Origin: Cystobasidium ongulense
Taxonomy: Eukaryota; Basidiomycota; Cystobasidiomycetes; Cystobasidiales; Cystobasidiaceae
Reading direction: 5' to 3'
Length of the DNA: 64,000 bases
NCBI GenBank assembly: GCA_022835595.1
Contig: BQUP01000002.1
Coordinates: 2,652,534-2,716,533 of the forward strand
Below are positions 15,706-27,375 of this stretch, piece after piece. Below the pieces are notes generated by a model. It ran no database searches. It had not been told where the DNA came from and worked only from the letters and a program-made list of their open reading frames with translations. Position 1 is the stretch's first letter; each line of letters starts with the position of its first letter. A program made the position numbers and the translations under genes.

Positions 15706-15877
15706 GGTTTGATATTAGCAAGGATCGGAGGTTTGAATTGCTTGCAGCATGTAAGATGCATTGAAACTTGTCTATACTACGACATAATGTGAAGTGAAGT
15801 GCAAATGAACGATACGCCAGATAGCAGACATCGCACTCGGGACACCTGTCAAATTGCAATGGGTCTTAGATCGACAA

Positions 15878-18188
15878 CTACCCTTCGTAGTCGCTTGCCA
15901 ACTGATCAACTTCGGACGAGTCTAGCTCCATCTCGTCTTCCTCCTCTACTTTTACTTTCTCCTTTACTTCGATCTTTGGCGCCTTTTCGTTCTTCGATGC
16001 TCTCGGTTTCTTCGGTTTCTTCTCCTTCTGAACTTTTGGCTCGACTCCCTTCTCGGCAAGTTGCACTGCTTTCTTGGCTTCCTTGACAGCGTCTTTTGCT
16101 TCTTTAGCGGCTGTTTGGCGTGCCACTTCCATAGCTCGGTACGCTTTAACGATCGCTACGATCTCGCTGGAAAGTTTGTCGATTGTATCATTCGTTTGAC
16201 CGAAAGGTACCCTTTCCAACTCTTGAAGCAGATCAATTTCGCGCTTCCAAGTCGTGGCAGAGGCTCCTGGCTGGCCGGAAGCATTGTCTTCAATGTCTGC
16301 ATCGTCTTCGTGCGAGTGACCGTGATCGTCTTGCGCTTCTTCCTCGTTTTTGGCTTCCAGCTTGACCTTACTGGAACTAGCAGTGCCATTCAAGGCAAGG
16401 CTTCCGTTGGCTTGGTTCAAAATCTTATCCGTGTTGAAGTTTCCGGACAGCATGGGAGTTTCGAGAATGAACGGCAGGTTGTCAAATCTCGGATCGCGCA
16501 TAAGGAGGTGAAAGGCCGATAGTCCAAGCTCTCCAGCTCCTACAAGCCGAACAGTTGTGATTGTGAAGGGAATAGGATTTAATCAGCAACGAATCATGCT
16601 CAGATATTGCATTGGTCGCCGGTCCCCTTACCGATATTCTGGTGCAGGTCGCGCCCGCTAGCGAGCCCTTTCATCGAGTCGTTGACATGAAAGGCTTTCA
16701 GATATTTCAATCCAACAACTCTGTCGAACTGCTTCCAAGTCTCGTTGAATGCTTCTTCAGATCGGAGGTCATAGCCAGCTGCAAAGCCATGGCAGGTATC
16801 GAAGCAGACACCGATGCGCTTCTTGTCTTTGACAAGCGCAATAACAGCGGCTAGATCTTCGAAAGATCCTCCAACGATATTCTTGCGCGATGCCTGTTTG
16901 CGGAGTTTGGCTCAGACCGCCCTCTCGCCCTGTTCTCAAGAAGACTTACCATGTTCTCCAGTAGTACGACGATAAACTCTGTCTCTTCGTGGGCGTCGTT
17001 GATACATCCGGCTAGGTATTTGTACGCTTCCTCCCTAGGCTGCCCGAGTGTGGAGCCTGGATGGAAGTTGAACAGGCCTATACCGAGTGCTTCCGCCATC
17101 TTTAATTCGGTCAGGAAATTATCGTAACTCTTCTTTCGTTGTTCTTCACCGTTGTGACATAGATTCGTCAGGTATGATCCATGAGGCACAATGTGCCGTA
17201 AAGGATCGAATCCGAAGCCGTCGCCGAGCTTGACGATGCTGCTCTTGCCATCTTCGTCTGGTTCTGATTCTGTCTTTCCTTCGCAGCGGAGAGGGAACAG
17301 CTTGATAGAGTCCTCTGTGAGCGGTTTGCCAGCCCATTGCCTTTGAGACTCTGGTTTTCGAGGCCGATACAGTAAGTGCATGCTCGATATCAATTGAGCA
17401 GAGCTCTACTGCACTACTTACTGACGAAAAGTCCGAATGCTCTGGCTCCCAAATTGAGAGCTCTATGCGGGGCATAGTGTGCACCTTCTGTAGACCAATA
17501 TATGTCAAAATTGGAGAAGGATAGAATGAATGACAACCCGTGCAGACTGTCTCTGGTCTCACCTGAAATCGATACGTGCGCCCCTATGAATTTTCTGAAT
17601 GCAAACGATCAGACACCTTTCAGCAATAGCATATGGAGCGCATTTGGCTTACTTTCCCTGTAAATCCCTCGTAGGATATTGAACGATGGGCAGGTACGGT
17701 CCTTGAATCTTTTTTGTTCGCTTTTTCTTTACTACCTTCGGTTTACTTTCGGTGGAGTCAACCTTTTCGCCCGCACCGGCAACAGAGTCTGGTGCTTCAG
17801 CAGGCGCTTTGCCTTTCGATTTGCGCTTACGCGTAGTCTTCTGCTTTGCTGCTGGTGTCAGAGCTTTATCGAGTACTTCCAGGTCTGTAAGTTCTTCACT
17901 AGACGAGCGGGTTGCCGCGGCGGCATCCATAGACTTAGGAATCATCGCTTTCGGAATCCCATTGGCATATACTTCAATGTTGGGGAGGCTTGTCGAGGTA
18001 GAAGCGATTGGTCCAACATACTCTATGTCTGAGCTTCGGTCTTCTAGAGGGGGAATCATAGCAGCACCCGAATCCCTTGCTGTTGCTTTTCCCTTCGAGT
18101 TGGCAGGCAGTGCATGAAGCGCACCGTTGGCAGCTAACGTTATTGAGCTGCTGCGCTGTCTTGCGCTGACTCGCCTGGGCGACGCCAT
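15878..18188 (-). CDS. APN1: AP endonuclease, endonuclease IV family
   Basis: Base-excision-repair nuclease that cuts 5' to abasic sites and trims blocked 3' ends. Exons: 17653-18188, 17563-17594, 17422-17487, 16950-17350, 16632-16893, 15878-16539 (652 aa). The TIM-barrel core spans about residues 180-460: GAHVSISEGAHYAPHRALN, FVKSQRQWAGKPLT, LFNFHPGSTLG, VVLLENM, RIGVCFDTCHGFAAGYDLR, AFHVNDSKG, SGRDLHQNIGAGELG, LPFILETP. The three-zinc ligands of Escherichia coli Nfo (His in NFHPGS, Glu in LLENM, Asp and His in DTCH, His in FHVND, Asp and His in RDLH, Glu in ILET) are all present. Unlike bacterial Nfo (about 285 aa) there is an N-terminal arm of about 180 residues with two Lys/Arg blocks, probably nuclear targeting, and a C-terminal tail of about 190 residues rich in Lys, Glu and Ala. 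The gene converges on PRP4 with 172 bp between stop codons. Start ATG 18188. Confidence 0.95.
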
Positions 18189-19049
18189 GTTTCCTGCCTC
18201 GACGCAGGCCCAGGCTACACGTGCGGGAGATGCGCAGCGCAGTGCAGTTCGCCCCCGACTACGGGCAAGACGAGGTCGGATGCAGGCGATTCTCGAGGAA
18301 GAGAACAAAGCTGCAGCTGCTAGAGGACGCCTCACCTGCGACTCAGCCCTGCGACGTCAACCCGGTGCAGAGATGTCGACAAGTTCAAAGCCAAGTTGCT
18401 GGCAATATTTCAGTGGCGTTATTCCGAGCTGATCAATTCGAGTAATTTGTATTATTTGCATTCCATTTCGTGGTGCCGCCGCTAATAGTACAAAGTATTT
18501 ATTTCATGCTGGTATACTGGAAGCGTGGTCCCTTGACCTCTATGCTGCACGATACTTTCCATATGCATGAGGGACTTACAATTGTTACAATTTCCAGAAG
18601 TCTACTAAAGAGATCGAAACGTATATGAGAGTGGGCCCTGTACATCACTGCCAGTGGCCCATTGACTATGAGAGGACTTCTTCTCTCTTTTGTTGGCACC
18701 TCAGCCATTGCTACCTATTTACTCCCTCCTTGTCACCATGATTAATCTTTGCCGATAGAATGAGTAGACGAGGACGACATCTGGGCTATGCGCAGGTATA
18801 CGACTGTATGGAACGGACCGCATCATCTCGGGCCGGTTCAAGCACAACCATTAAGTGCTTAGCCATTCGTCTGCAAGTGTCCTGTGCTCCTGCCTTGTGT
18901 TAAGCGCTGCAAATGCTGCACGTGGGTTGTCTCATTCGGCCTGCCTGGTCATCTCACCGGGAACCAATACACACCATCTCACGAGGAACCCCCAATGGCA
19001 AGAGATCCTGGAGAATGACGGCAGTGACGATGATACTGAGGTTGTTCCG
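18189..19049. other. Spacer with one small doubtful open frame
   Basis: Upstream of APN1 and downstream of the membrane-protein gene. A 69-codon minus-strand frame with ATG at 18706-18708 runs to 18499 (begins MAEVPTKERRSPLIVNG). It holds a donor-like GTAAGT after the codons for EIVTI, so it could be the first exon of a small gene, but I do not recognise it and no second exon is convincing. The Arg-rich stretch reading into APN1 from 18335 has no ATG. The rest should be the APN1 promoter and the 3' UTR of the neighbour. Confidence 0.3.
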
Positions 19050-20623
19050 CTATCTCCTGCTGGTTGTACTGGAGGTCGGGCGAGCCACGAGAGAGACAGT
19101 AGTGACGATGAGACTGATGAGCAAAAGAAAAGTTACGACCGCAGAGGCAATGCCCGTTCGAGCAAGGTCCAAACAGAGATCGCGGGACTTGTCGATTCCA
19201 CAAATTTCTGCGATCTTGACGCCCTCGAGCTTCTTGTCCTCCGTCCACGTAATGTACCCATCTGGTGAGACATGCCGATTGTTAGCTTAGAGGCTGCGCA
19301 TAACGACTTGATATCAAACAAAGGAGGGTGCGACTCACCAGCCAATGTCGTGCTGTAAATGGGGATAAAGGGGTTAGTGTCAGTAATCTCAATTGTGCCA
19401 GACCATCACTGAAGCAGCCGGCACCCTTATACTTGCACAAGGCGAGCGGCTGTTTCCATCTTCCATTCACCGAGGAATAAATCCTCTCATACATAGACTC
19501 ACATTAGAAACGGTGCAGACCACTAGCACAAAGGTTGGTCCACAGGGATTGTCCGCATCAGCTAACAGCGCGACCTCGAATTGGGAAGAGAGGACACACC
19601 GTTACCAAGAGGATACAGTACAAGATCAACATCTTTCGAATATGCGCCCGTTCGGCGTACAGACGGTGAATGGTCATTCTGTTGACTTTGTCGAAAGACA
19701 TAGTACCCGGGCCTGGGAATTTCACCGGCTTTCCTCTCGCCGTGCGCGGAGGTCGGCCTTGTATATCAGACGCGGTAACCCAAGCCTTTCGCATAGGGTG
19801 TCGGCCTGTCAGCAGGGGTACAAGACAAGACAAGACAGTGACGGGTCAGGGTGGTCAGCACTTGACGCATAGCCTCTTGCGACCATGATACGGGAATGTA
19901 CGCACTATCAAAGAAAACCCAGAGCACGTATAGTGCCAGCAATACAGATGTCACAATCGACAGACCAAAGAGGAATTGACAGGCATAATAGGGATATTTG
20001 AATTTCAGAGGTCCAGCACCATCTTTCTTTGCATAGATTGCATAGGCCTGCAGAAAGTGATGAGAGAAACCCGCAACTACTGCCGCTGACACCATCGTGG
20101 CCCCAGCTAGCGCCCAATTGATGGCAGCACTGTCGCCTCCTAAGCCTCCATAGTTCTTTTTTGGGCTCCCGGCGAACGATCGGCGCAGTTCATCATAATT
20201 CATTCTTGCATTCCATCCTGCTGATGCTCTTCTTCGCTGTTCTACCAACTCCGGCGGTGGCGGTACAGGGTACCCGTTGAATTCGTCTTTTTTCCATTTA
20301 TTAGTACCGACACGTCTACACATGTAGCTCAAAGTGGAGTCGTTGAACCAGACCACACCCTCGTTGCGGTTGCCTCGCAGCAATTCTACCCATTGGCCTC
20401 CTAAGCTCGGCGCCCACTCCCACTGGGCGCCCGGATACGAATCAAAGGGATGTGGAGGAGGATGAGCCAGCCTTCCTTCGGAAGATCTATGGAACGAGTT
20501 TACGCTTCGTGCTCCGTCCTCGTCACTGTCACTGTCACTGTCACTGTCATGAGACGCCGGCCTCGCGTGAGGGCCGTATGGTCCGGTAGAAAGGCCATTT
20601 GGCATCGGGGGATTTGGGGTCAT
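19050..20623 (-). CDS. Unknown four-helix membrane protein
   Basis: I do not recognise the family. Best exon chain: 19862-20623, 19606-19785, 19503-19522 (20 nt), 19339-19352 (14 nt), 19050-19261; all phases close and give 395 residues. Before the first helix there are about 165 residues, Pro/Ser-rich with DSDSDSDSDEDG encoded by a tandem hexamer, and a compact Trp-rich segment (WEWAPSLGGQWVELLRG; GTNKWKKDEFNGYPVPPPP). Four hydrophobic helices follow: INWALAGATMVSAAVVAG, CQFLFGLSIVTSVLLALYVL, MLILYCILLWSAPFLITTLA and SAVVTFLLLISLIVTTVSLV, then a short Ser/Thr/Arg tail. The third helix exists only if the two microexons are used, which supports them. The junction of exons 1 and 2 has an alternative (donor at 19866, acceptor to 19805). 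ATG 20623 is the first in frame; an upstream exon is possible because the frame is open to 20698 without ATG. Confidence 0.65.
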
Positions 20624-21111
20624 TGGTCGTCGAGCTTGTGGTGATTTTACTATGCCCGGCAGTACTCGTGGTGACCGTTCGGCAGCGGAAACTATCAACG
20701 AACGGAAGTTGGAAGAGCAAAGCTAAGAGGGAAACCCTCTTTCCTGCGCGACACCTAGCGTGATGTGCCCCGGGGTGAAGAGTGATGCTGCTGGACAGGC
20801 AGACGGTCGACGCGTCGTTCAGGTGTGCGTGTGAGTCAGGTATACGAGCCTGACGCAGACAGTCTGACCGGTGCATCAGTTAGACCTGCATGGTGATAAT
20901 AGTCGTGCGGTGTGTCGTGTCCCAGTCGTATGCCAGTAGCATGTTGAACACCGTATGACTGGCGTGTAAGCAGCGGACGGACAGAGCATACAATGCCAGC
21001 GATGTTCCGCTAGGCCCTCGATGGCCATCAAGAAGGGATAGCGGTCGCTGCCGGCACTGGCATGGCTGGACGAAGCTTCCCAACCTCGAGGCAGGCCCAC
21101 AGCCCAGGTCC

Positions 21112-21462
21112 ATGGAGATGCGACTCGCACTGCCCGAGTCCGAGCTGTGCACCAGGTGCAGCAGACTATGCGAGGTTCCAGACGGACATGACGAGGCCAT
21201 CACGCTTGCTGTGTATCCTTCAAGCTGTTGCAATGGTCGGCGAAAGGTAGAGTGCAAGTTTGCCCAACAAGTCAGTGGCGACACTCTGCAAGTTGATCAA
21301 GCAGCAGGACCACGGTGCATTTTCATCAAACGAGAGCATGGCTATAGATACAAAGCATGTGAACCTTCACCTGCATACTTCAGCAAGGCCTGTGAAATTA
21401 TAAATTACAAGGAAGAAACGGTCTGTCCGACTGCTGCACTCACTCACGCATACAAAAACTGA
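21112..21462 (+). CDS. Small Cys-rich hypothetical protein, doubtful
   Basis: ATG-started frame of 116 codons with eleven cysteines, including CTRCSRLC near the start and RCIFIKREHGYRYKACEP in the second half. There is no signal peptide and no family I recognise. It lies alone between the divergent membrane-protein gene and the 3' end of the CAF-1 gene, converging on the latter with only 41 bp between stops. Chance frames of this length are common in this window, so reality is uncertain. The rest of 20624-21503 shows only overlapping GC-rich frames without family resemblance and should hold the promoter of the membrane-protein gene. Confidence 0.25.
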   Translation: MEMRLALPESELCTRCSRLCEVPDGHDEAITLAVYPSSCCNGRRKVECKFAQQVSGDTLQVDQAAGPRCIFIKREHGYRYKACEPSPAYFSKACEIINYKEETVCPTAALTHAYKN

Positions 21463-21503
21463 AACTTAGACAGGTGCTTATGGAGACTCTGCTCGCGGAA
21501 AGC

Positions 21504-24500
21504 TTAGCCAGTCCCCTCCACCTGCTTGATCTCCCATATACACCCACTCGAACCGTCCTCGGCCGTCTTGATAGCGGCCTTCCTCTTCTTATCCACCAAC
21601 GACGTGCAAGTCCTGTCAACCATAGACTTGCTGACCTTGTATTCCGTGCCTTGAAGGCCCGTGAACAATTCCTCGAGCAACAGAGGCTTGGTAGTGCTTG
21701 TGGAAGAGAGCACGATCTGTTTGAAAGTATCGAGGAGCTGTTTCGGTACTTCTGGCTTTTTCACTAGCATAGGTCCGGCCGCGGGTACCGGCTTGGCTAT
21801 CTTTGTAGATCCATCCGCGTTCATTGTTGCAGTAGACGTCTTGATGCTCGCATTGTAAGCGACCTTGCTCTTCTTCTCAACATGCGTAAAAGGATCAATT
21901 GAACCACCTGGTACGGAAGCGGCCGTCAGTCAGCAGAATACACGCTGTAAGCAAAGCGGCGCGCCTTACATTCGTTCTGTCCCAACCAAGAAATCTTGAA
22001 AGTGCTCATGAAATTAGACAGGCCGCTTATTTCGACTTCTTCAGCGCCCTCATCTTGCCAATAAGGGCCCTTGATGATTGGAATCAGAGGGCCGGTGATC
22101 TTCTTCTTCTTGATTGTCGGCTTACCAGCCTTTCTAGGCTTTTTCTTTGTGTCTTCAGATTTTCCTTGAGCGGTTTGGGCGAATGGATCATTGACATCGT
22201 CCATCATGTCAGCTAGGGACAGTTCCCCATCATAGCCCGCTTCAAACTCGACTTCATCGTCGCCGGCAAGCCAACCATCGAGATCGTCTTCAGACTCGCT
22301 CATCTCTTCCTCACCCGAATCTTCCTTGATATCTTCTGCATCTTCAGGATCCTCATCCCATTCCGCCTCAGAGTCGTAGTCATAATCTAACAAAGTAGTA
22401 TCTCGTCCATATGGATTTCGACCACTAATAGTGGTCGAGCTTTTGGTCCACGTGCCGAGATAGCCAGGTCGAACATCGGCGTGGAACTTGATTAACTTGA
22501 AAGGGTATTTGTCGGTGTTTCGAAGCTGGGTGCGCAGCTTGTGATACGATTCCATGTCACCTCTGATTTCACTTTCTTGCATTGCAGTCATAATGGAACT
22601 GATAGGCTGAATGTGTAACTTGCTTGAGGAAGGGATTCGCTCAAGTGCGGCTTTAGAGAGGAAGTCCTTCAACGAGTCTTTCGAAGCGACAAGCATGTGC
22701 ATCAGCGTAGTCCTATACATTACGAATCACCAAACATGAGAGAACTCACCTTGTTCTGTCATTTCGCTTGGCACCTCAGTCTGCATGCTGTCCGTATCCT
22801 CCTCCTTAACGTTATTGCTCCTCATTGTCAAAAATCGATTGACGGGGGCGACTTCTACGCCTGCACGAACATAGAAAGGCCGGAACGTAGAGTAGTAGTC
22901 TCTACTAACACGGTCCCCCTTCTTCTGCTCGACAGGAGGCACGCTGCCCGCTTCAGAAGACGAGGATCTAGATACATGTCTGCTGTGAGACGAAACGCTT
23001 CCGGGTTTGGTGAGGACCTCAACGGGGGAGGTACCGGCTTTAGCAAGCCAAGCTCCAAAGGCATTCTTTTGCTGCTTCTTGGCCTAGGAGAGTATCATTG
23101 CACCAACATCAGCATAGACAGAAAGGAGGAAAAGTTCATCGACCTCACCTGTTCAATCTTGGCTTTCGCAGCTTCTTTTTCCGCTTTAATAGCGTCTTTC
23201 TCCGCTTTCGCAGCGTCTTTAATAGCCTTCGCAGCTTCACGTTCAAATTTCTTCTTCTCCTTTTCAGCTTTTTCTTGTTCCTTTTTCAATCTCTCTTCCT
23301 CTTTCTGCTGCTTCTCCTCCTCTGTCAACTCTTTCCCTTTTCGTCCGGTCTTGCCTTTGCCTTCCTCAATAGAAGATTTTTCACCTTCATCATCTTCTTC
23401 TTTGACTTTCTTTGCTTTGCGAAGGGCTTTATCGCCCGATAATGAAGTTTTAGCTTTCTTTTCGGGCTTCTCCCTTTCTTTACCCTTCTCTGTCGTTTTT
23501 TCTTTCGATGTAGAAGCCTCTCTTTCATTTGTCTTAACTCCTTTCAAGTATATCTCCTTTTGTTCCGCTTTCGACATAGCTGTTAACAGCTTTTTCGCTT
23601 CGTTCCGGACCTGTTCAAGCAAATGTCACACTTAGTCACTCGTCTTCAAGTGGTCTATGGCCGGTTCTTACTGTTAAGCGCTCCTCCGCTCGGGCTTCAA
23701 TCTTTTCCTGCATATCCTTAGGCAAACACTGGAAGAGCTCCTTACGGAAATCTGGTCTTACTTCCCACCGGTAGAGACGTAGTCCATTAGGTACATCTTT
23801 ATATTCCGCTGGTAAATCTCGTTCTTCTTCCGAGGATCCTGAAGGGCCGACGACTTTGCCGCCTGACTCCTCGTCGTCAGAGTCCGCTATCATGACGATA
23901 TCCTCCTTTCTGGGCGGATTGTCGCGAAAGCCATGGTTGACTCGCTCAGCAAGGTGATCGATAGCCTTGCCGACAACGCTGAGAGGAAGCTTGTCTGGTT
24001 ATTGATATGAAGCATGGTCAGAATACCTTTTCAGCACTGATCACCCTAACGCCTTGCAGTACTTACCGACATTGTCAGAACTCTGGCTGTCCTCATCTCC
24101 GGTCAATATCGGATTGAGCGCATTCTTCACACTCTTTACCAGCTCGTTACGACTTTTGTCACTGCTCATATGAACGCTACATTAGTCCAGGCATGAATCG
24201 AATAAGGAGGTTTACAGCATGACACTCACGATTCATGAATCATCAACGCAATTAGGGCGTAGAATTGGGTGGGTACTGCATCCAATGCCTCTGGTTCACC
24301 CTCAACATCTTCAATAAATCCATTCCATTCGATTCGTTCTAATCAATGCATAAAGAGTTAGCTTGATTGCGATACTAGGAAGATCGTTGCGATTTCATGC
24401 CGTTTTTTGCATTTCGAGCAGTTGAAGCCAACTCACTCTGCAAAGCTGCATTCTGTTGGGAGAAATCGATTTTCTTCTGTTTCAGCAGCAGTTTTCCATT

Positions 24501-24954
24501 CTTGAAATGCACCACATGACTCTCATTAACGTCCTTCACGGCGCTGCTTGAGGGCTGAGCGGTAGTAGATTTGGAAGTAGTGGCGGCATTCTGACGAACT
24601 GGCGTAGAAGAGCTTTCTTTGCCTGATGCAACTGCGAGGTAAGAATTGAGAGACGACAGTAGGGAAAGTAGGGCCCAAGAACATTAGTGGAGGCTTGCTT
24701 ATCGTGAAGCAATAGGGCAAAGCCTCACCAGCCAATTTGGGTCGCTTGACCTTTTTAGACGTGACGACCACGACATCTTCATCGCTGGTATCACATAAAT
24801 CCGCGTCTTTGCTTGACTGGAGGATCTTGGGGCTAGCAGACTTCTTTCCCTTCTTGTCGTTGTCACTTCCGTCCTTTACAGCGACTTCGCTCTTGCGTTT
24901 TCGCTGGACTTCGGCAGATGAAGCTCCCAGTGGGGTGTTTTCATCGACTTGCAT
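21504..24954 (-). CDS. Chromatin assembly factor 1 large subunit (p150/Cac1 type)
   Basis: Largest subunit of the CAF-1 histone chaperone, which deposits H3-H4 behind replication forks. Exons: 24729-24954, 24437-24631, 24230-24338, 24067-24164, 23672-23994, 23149-23610, 22750-23083, 21970-22677, 21504-21907 (952 aa). In order: a basic N-terminus; a helical region (WNGFIEDVEGEPEALDAVP); the KER domain of about 130 residues made almost only of Lys, Glu and Ala, which binds DNA in yeast Cac1; QQKNAFGAWL and RDYYSTFRPFYVRAGVEVAP; the diagnostic block KLIKFHADVRPGYLGTW then TTLLDYDYDSEAEWDEDPED, the acidic histone-binding ED region; and a C-terminal winged-helix segment (KQLLDTFKQIVLSSTS) as in yeast Cac1. 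FGAW resembles a partial PCNA-binding box, but no full QxxLxxFF box is seen. Phases close at every junction. ATG 24954 starts MQVDEN. Confidence 0.92.
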
Positions 24955-25597
24955 GGCGGCTGCGTGGACAGCGAGCGAGCAGTCAGTGTTTGCGATGCGA
25001 TGAGATGAGAGAAGCCCTGTCCAAAAGCATACCTTCGTCTGCGTGTGCAGCCTTGCCGGTGTTTACGTGCAAGCAGGCAGCACGTTTCTCGGACGCGTCG
25101 ATGCTGGAACCTGGAGAACCGGGCGAGCCGACAGAGGGCGAGTCCATGGGGTGGGCGAGATGCACGCGAGTGCACTCGGTGGGCCGTGCTGATGGTGGTG
25201 TATGCTTGTTCAGCGAGTGTGTCCAGCGAGTGTCGAAGAGCGAAACGCGTAAACAGCTGGGACGGCGGCGATTGCCTTTTGGCCTTGTCGAGGGAATGCA
25301 TGCCTGCGACGAGCAGGCTTGACACTGCAGCGACCGATGAGCCAGCCGGCACTGAAGGCGGCCAGGTGTGCTCTGGCACGGCTGTCAGACTGTTCGCATC
25401 CGCGCCATCAATCAATGTGTCCGTCGCAGCAGCTTCCTCGGTTCTATCTGACTTTCGCGACCCAGCGACGGAGCCAGACTTCGCTGCACACGTACTGACA
25501 GCAAGGACACTGCAACGCGCAAGCAAGCCCGACCACAGCACCTGCAAGATGTTACGTATGTCGTGCTCGTGAAGACTGGCGCCTCAACGTCCCCACA
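24955..25597. other. Divergent spacer between CAF-1 and RAD51D-like genes
   Basis: 643 bp holding both promoters. GC-rich, with long but unrecognisable open frames on both strands (for instance minus 24876-25547, plus 25045-25572) that I take as chance. Both neighbours act in replication or repair, so shared S-phase control is conceivable but no specific site was identified. Confidence 0.5.
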
Positions 25598-27144
25598 ATG
25601 GTCTTGTTAGAGACCCTCCTGCCCGTCCTGCTCGAAGGCGAGCATGTACACAAAGACACTCTGCTTGGGGTGCAGCCTCTCATAGACGAGCTCGCTGACC
25701 ATGGCATCACAAGCGATGCGGACCTACTTTTCGCATCTGCTTCTGCAAAGCTGAGCATTGAAGCTGTCCGTACCCTGGAAGTCCTCCAAGTTCGAGACAA
25801 GATCGCTCACTTTCTCGCCGCTGAAGCGAGTCCTGCCGATGAGCTATACAGTCAAGCGAAGGCCACCGCAACGCAGCCTACTACTCCTGCTGAAGGGAAG
25901 CAAGACCTCTGCAGCACAGGCGTAGAAGCTGTTGACAAGCTGCTTGACGGAGGATGGTCGGGAGAAGTGGTTGAACTACTCGGAGAGGCCGGTACAGGGA
26001 AGACATGGGTGATCTCCCCTACCCACATATCGAGGAACAAGAGTCTAATAGCTGACTTTCCAATATCGTGCAGCTCGCTCTCCGTACTGTCCTGAATCGC
26101 CTCTACGAGCATCCGAGCGAACAGGCGCTCTGGCTCGATACTACAGCCTCATTTTCTGCCGAACGGGGTAGTCAGATCCTACAGTCTATTATTACAAGTT
26201 CTCCAGAGACTATGGCATCTACTTCATGTCATTCCGGACAGCCAACGGCACCGACCGAGCAGCCGTCGAACGCACTCGACCGATTAATAGTCGCCAAAGT
26301 CTTCGACCTTCATGCTGCCATACAAGCTATACAGCAAGTGAGGAGTCACGCTCCCGCAAAGGAAGAAGACGAAGCTAAGAGAGAAGAAAGCAAAGTGCCG
26401 ACAGATCTACCTGTCTCGGAGGCAAACATGGCGGTAGATTCTGATGCGACTATATATTCCAACGAGGTGCCGGAGACAGGACGTCCGGCTATAGAACTCC
26501 TACAGTCTTCAGCAGATCCTTCTGCGCAGGTGAAAACCGCGGACGATTTGGAAGAAGAAGGCGAAAAGCTAGCAACTTCAAAGAATGAATCGAAGCCTAT
26601 CTCAACCCAGCCTCATCTTCGCTTCATCGTAATAGACAGTATCTCCGCACTGCTTAAGGGCGTTCTCAACGCAACCTCTGCCGAAGGACACGCTCGTATG
26701 CTTTCTTTCATGCGACTGCTTCGATCTATCACGACCACATGCACTTCTTCGACAACCTCAGACCGCAAAACTACAATATTCGTCATCAATAATCTAGTTT
26801 CACTTGCTTCTACTGCAAATTCTACAGATGCGCTGCATTCAGTATTCCCAGCTTTGAATGCAAAGAGATATAAAGCGGCTCTAGGTCCAACTTTTACATA
26901 CCTTACAGATTGGACTATCTATCTTTCTAATGTCAGGGATGTTTTTCCTCAGTATGGCTTGGGTGAGGAAATGGAGGGAGATGAAACTAGGAAGAGAGTG
27001 ATCTTCGAGGTCGTTCGCAGTAGACGCATGGTGAGTTACTTTGCGCCTCTACAAGTGTTGGTCTCGTGTATACGTGGGAATCAGGTGGAATTTCTATACT
27101 GACTAGCTTCTGTTTAGCCACAGGGTAGATGGGCCATACTTTGA
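25598..27144 (+). CDS. RAD51 paralogue, RAD51D-like
   Basis: RecA-fold ATPase that helps load RAD51 on single-stranded DNA in homologous recombination. Exons 25598-26008, 26074-27030, 27118-27144 (464 aa). Residues 1-80 form a helix-rich N-terminal domain. DELYSQAKA, CSTGVEAVDKLLDGGWSGEV and the Walker A loop GEAGTGKT match RAD51D closely. The Walker B strand is LRFIVIDSISALLKG. After it come IFVINNLV and AALGPTFTYLTDWTIYLS, equal to the RAD51D block with ALGRSW. The last exon adds only PQGRWAIL and stop. Between Walker A and B about 90 extra acidic, low-complexity residues (for example AKEEDEAKREESK) separate the core strands, so the protein is longer than human RAD51D (328 aa). It could be a different paralogue, but the Walker A neighbourhood speaks for RAD51D. 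ATG 25598 begins MVLLETLLPVLLEG. Confidence 0.88.
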
Positions 27145-27375
27145 TGAGGCTACAATCGGGCGCGTTAGTTAGGTAACACGGAGCGTTGCCACAAGTCTTG
27201 GACCGCCCTCCTTGTAGAACACCTGTTATCGGGCGAGCTGTGCATTCCCTTTGTCTAAATGGTATGAGGTCTCAATCACAAAATACATCAGGGGAGCAGT
27301 CAATCGACTATACTACAATTTGCCCATCATGTTTGCCTGGTGGTCATTCTTGCTACTTGGATGCGTATTCGCAAC

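Noticed and set aside
18189-18335. Arg-rich, acid-poor extension of APN1 that would make a mitochondrial presequence
   Set aside because: The extension begins at a GTG codon; there is no ATG, and ATG 18188 is a normal start.
22697-23635. 312-codon plus-strand frame rich in Phe and Ser
   Set aside because: It is the antisense shadow of the Lys/Glu-rich KER region of CAF-1, whose exons close in phase on the other strand.
24876-25572. Long overlapping frames on both strands between CAF-1 and RAD51D-like genes
   Set aside because: Low-complexity GC-rich frames without family resemblance and without splice support.
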